Shown here: piece by piece, positions 19,408-20,482 of the stretch
Position numbering within the stretch: the stretch's first letter is position 1
Layout of the letters: the number at the start of each line of letters is the position of its first letter
From: a virus
Direction: 5' to 3' (one strand)
Virus record (IMG/VR): IMGVR_UViG_3300010388_000397
Coordinates: 1 to 20,482 of that record
Length of the DNA stretch: 20,482 bases
Position numbers and translations under genes: made by a program
The notes under the pieces: generated by a model
What the model was told of the DNA's origin: nothing
Seen by the model: only the letters and a program-made list of their open reading frames with translations
Databases searched by the model: none

Positions 19408-19716
19408 CGGCAGCAGAAAAGCCGCTAGAGACAGCGCTTAACGAAGAAGAAGGGCGGGGCCGTTGGGTGGGCGGGGGAGGCGGCGGACTCAAACTCACTG
19501 AGAGCGCAGCGAACCACGACTGACCCACACAAGCTTTGCCGAAGGCCGCAAGACCTCCAGGAATAAGGCGACTCCGCAGCCCGAACCACTCACGTAGAAC
19601 GAAGCCCGGTGGCTGGATCGTCAGAGGCGCGGATGGCCCGGGGCGCTCAGGGGTCTCTGGTGGCGCGATAGGGGTGCGCTCTCAGGATGATCCGCCCGCA
19701 GCTCGAGGATGGCGCT
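19408..19716. other. Spacer region without recognisable gene
   Basis: Between the zinc-ribbon candidate and the small plus-strand frame I see no convincing gene, tRNA or terminator. The sequence is purine-rich on the plus strand around 19440-19495 (GGGCGGGGCC, GGGGGAGGCGGCGG), and base composition changes towards G+T after about 19,700. A plus-strand frame opens at 19536 with TTG but has no ribosome site and runs through repeats. Confidence 0.4.
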
Positions 19717-19818
19717 ATGAGGGCGAGCGGGGTCTTCTGGGAAAACTGGCCGGGTCTGTTTTTGGTCGCGTTTACCCGGTGGTTGAGCTTTGGCCGTGTC
19801 TGCTGGTGGTTGCGTTGA
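19717..19818 (+). CDS. Possible 33-residue Trp-rich hydrophobic peptide
   Basis: ATG at 19717 has GAGG about 8 nt upstream. The peptide begins MRASGVFWENWPGLFLVAF and ends in FGRVCWWLR. Its hydrophobic, Trp-rich character and short length fit a small phage membrane peptide, but the G/T-rich DNA here would give such composition by chance. A different frame (19536-20093) is also open across the segment and contains membrane-like stretches such as LVGGLFLAGVLCWLG. I cannot tell which, if either, is translated. Confidence 0.2.
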   Translation: MRASGVFWENWPGLFLVAFTRWLSFGRVCWWLR

Positions 19819-19938
19819 CTGCTGAGTGGGTCACTGGCCGGGTTGGTCGGTGGACTGTTTCCGGTCTGGCGAGAACCCTGGCCGGGTTGGTCGGTGGTTT
19901 GTTTCTGGCGGGTGTGCTGTGCTGGCTGGGTCGGTTGG
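19746..19938 (+). repeat. G/T-rich short direct repeats
   Basis: A perfect 20-bp sequence, CTGGCCGGGTTGGTCGGTGG, occurs at 19834-19853 and 19878-19897 (44-bp period). Partial copies lie at 19746-19755 (CTGGCCGGGT) and 19922-19938 (CTGGCTGGGTCGGTTGG). The strand is strongly G+T biased. The guanine spacing could support G-quadruplex formation on this strand. Confidence 0.65.
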
Positions 19939-20157
19939 TGCGTATACACCGGGCGTCTGTGGACCTAGTGTTGCCCTGGTCAGTGCGGGTTTGGCTCCTG
20001 ACTGCTCAATCCTATAGCGGTGAGCGAATGTGTGGCGGGCGGGTGATTCGATTGCGTGTGTATGGGTGCATGGATGTTCGCTCGGTATGTTGAAGATGTT
20101 CTTTGAAATATCTCCAGCGGCAAGGGGCATAAACGGGAGCTTCTAGGGTTTAACGGT

Positions 20158-20482
20158 ATGCATCCGGTATGTAATCAGGGTGCTCTGTGGGCATGCCTGG
20201 GGATGCTGTGTCAGTCGCTCAAGTATGGGGTGCTGCAGTTGTCCGCCACCATGAGCGGGGAATTATTTGGCAGTGTTAAGCGGCTGTGTTCTGGTCTGTC
20301 TCTGGGTTCTGTGGGTATTACTGCTTCGCATTCGCTTCGCTTCGCATTCTTCGAACCCCCCCCTTCTTCTGCTTTGCTTGCTACGTGCTGGGTTCAAGAC
20401 TGGGGGGAAGGGGGTCTGGGGGGAACCATGGAGGTGGCTGATGTTCCCTCAATGGGAACTGGGCACCGGAACTCCTGTGGCT
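20158..20482 (+). CDS. Partial plus-strand ORF running off the window end
   Basis: An ATG at 20158 opens 108 codons with no stop before the window ends. It begins MHPVCNQGALWACLGMLCQSL, then KYGVLQLSATMSGELFGSVKRL, and has Cys, Leu and Ser-rich stretches. A later part crosses C and G homopolymers (20356-20362 and 20401-20410) and gives low-complexity PPPSS and GGLGG. The G/T-rich plus strand supports a change of coding strand here, as does the lack of minus-strand genes. No clear ribosome site precedes it (TAGGGTTTAACGGT). Could be a genuine gene start or chance; no family recognised. Confidence 0.3.
   Translation, partial: MHPVCNQGALWACLGMLCQSLKYGVLQLSATMSGELFGSVKRLCSGLSLGSVGITASHSLRFAFFEPPPSSALLATCWVQDWGEGGLGGTMEVADVPSMGTGHRNSCG

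Noticed and set aside
1-20482. Diversity-generating retroelement behind the variable paralogue family
   Set aside because: No reverse transcriptase gene, template repeat or adenine-rich variable repeat pair is visible. Paralogue variation is by whole halves, not by point-like A substitutions.
17921-20482. tRNA gene as an integration site
   Set aside because: I found no cloverleaf-like sequence with a T-loop GTTCRA and matching acceptor arms in the right flank.

Overview
The window looks like one arm of a temperate or formerly temperate tailed dsDNA phage (siphovirus-like) of a GC-rich bacterium, joined at its right side to a GC-rich, gene-poor stretch that does not read like the same phage. 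A gammaproteobacterial host is a guess. It rests on the Xer/dif-like motifs, which fit the gammaproteobacterial consensus as I remember it, and on the lambda/Rac-type recombination and replication genes. All confident genes lie on the minus strand, so the phage part is read from right to left.

Early module (16.8 to 11.4 kb). A candidate promoter at 16.80-16.83 kb, carrying a 10-bp inverted repeat, precedes a tightly overlapping operon. Its genes are an unknown protein, a small membrane protein with a GTG start, RecT, a long YqaJ-type exonuclease, an excisionase-like HTH protein, an XRE-type HTH protein, an O-like replication initiator carrying five internal palindromic iterons (a candidate origin), a P-like replication partner, and two Cys-rich probable zinc proteins. 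Many junctions are ATGA or TAATG, which suggests translational coupling.

Late module (11.35 to 0.2 kb). It starts just after three tandem 22-bp repeats. First come small genes including a 31-residue membrane peptide, a Vsr/DUF559-like nuclease, a holin, an M15 endolysin and an unusual PLD-family (HKD) nuclease. A long set of tail-fibre or appendage-type genes follows: two collagen-like proteins, a LamG-domain protein, proteins with tail-fibre motifs, two proteins with signal peptides, a second holin-like protein, and seven small paralogues sharing an N-terminal (M[AV][KR]V.GPL.S) and/or C-terminal (AW.AL...E+..Y...L.G..L...EY) signature. A strong rho-independent terminator at 128-160 closes the module. 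Bases 1-105 are G/C homopolymer, probably a sequencing or assembly artefact. Head, tail-tube, terminase and integrase genes are not in the window.

Right flank (16.86 to 20.48 kb). Two minus-strand genes with good ribosome binding sites encode a SLOG/DprA-like Rossmann protein and a protein I do not recognise. About 2.5 kb with no convincing gene follows, rich in secondary structure. It holds two inverted XerC/XerD (dif-like) sites 28 bp apart that could fold into one site, a stem of about 22 bp, an 88-bp tandem duplication and G/T-rich repeats. The inverted dif-like pair resembles the hairpin attP of CTXphi-type filamentous phages and other Xer-exploiting elements. My inference is that this flank belongs to, or borders, such an element. 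That is the most interesting signal here and is not proven.
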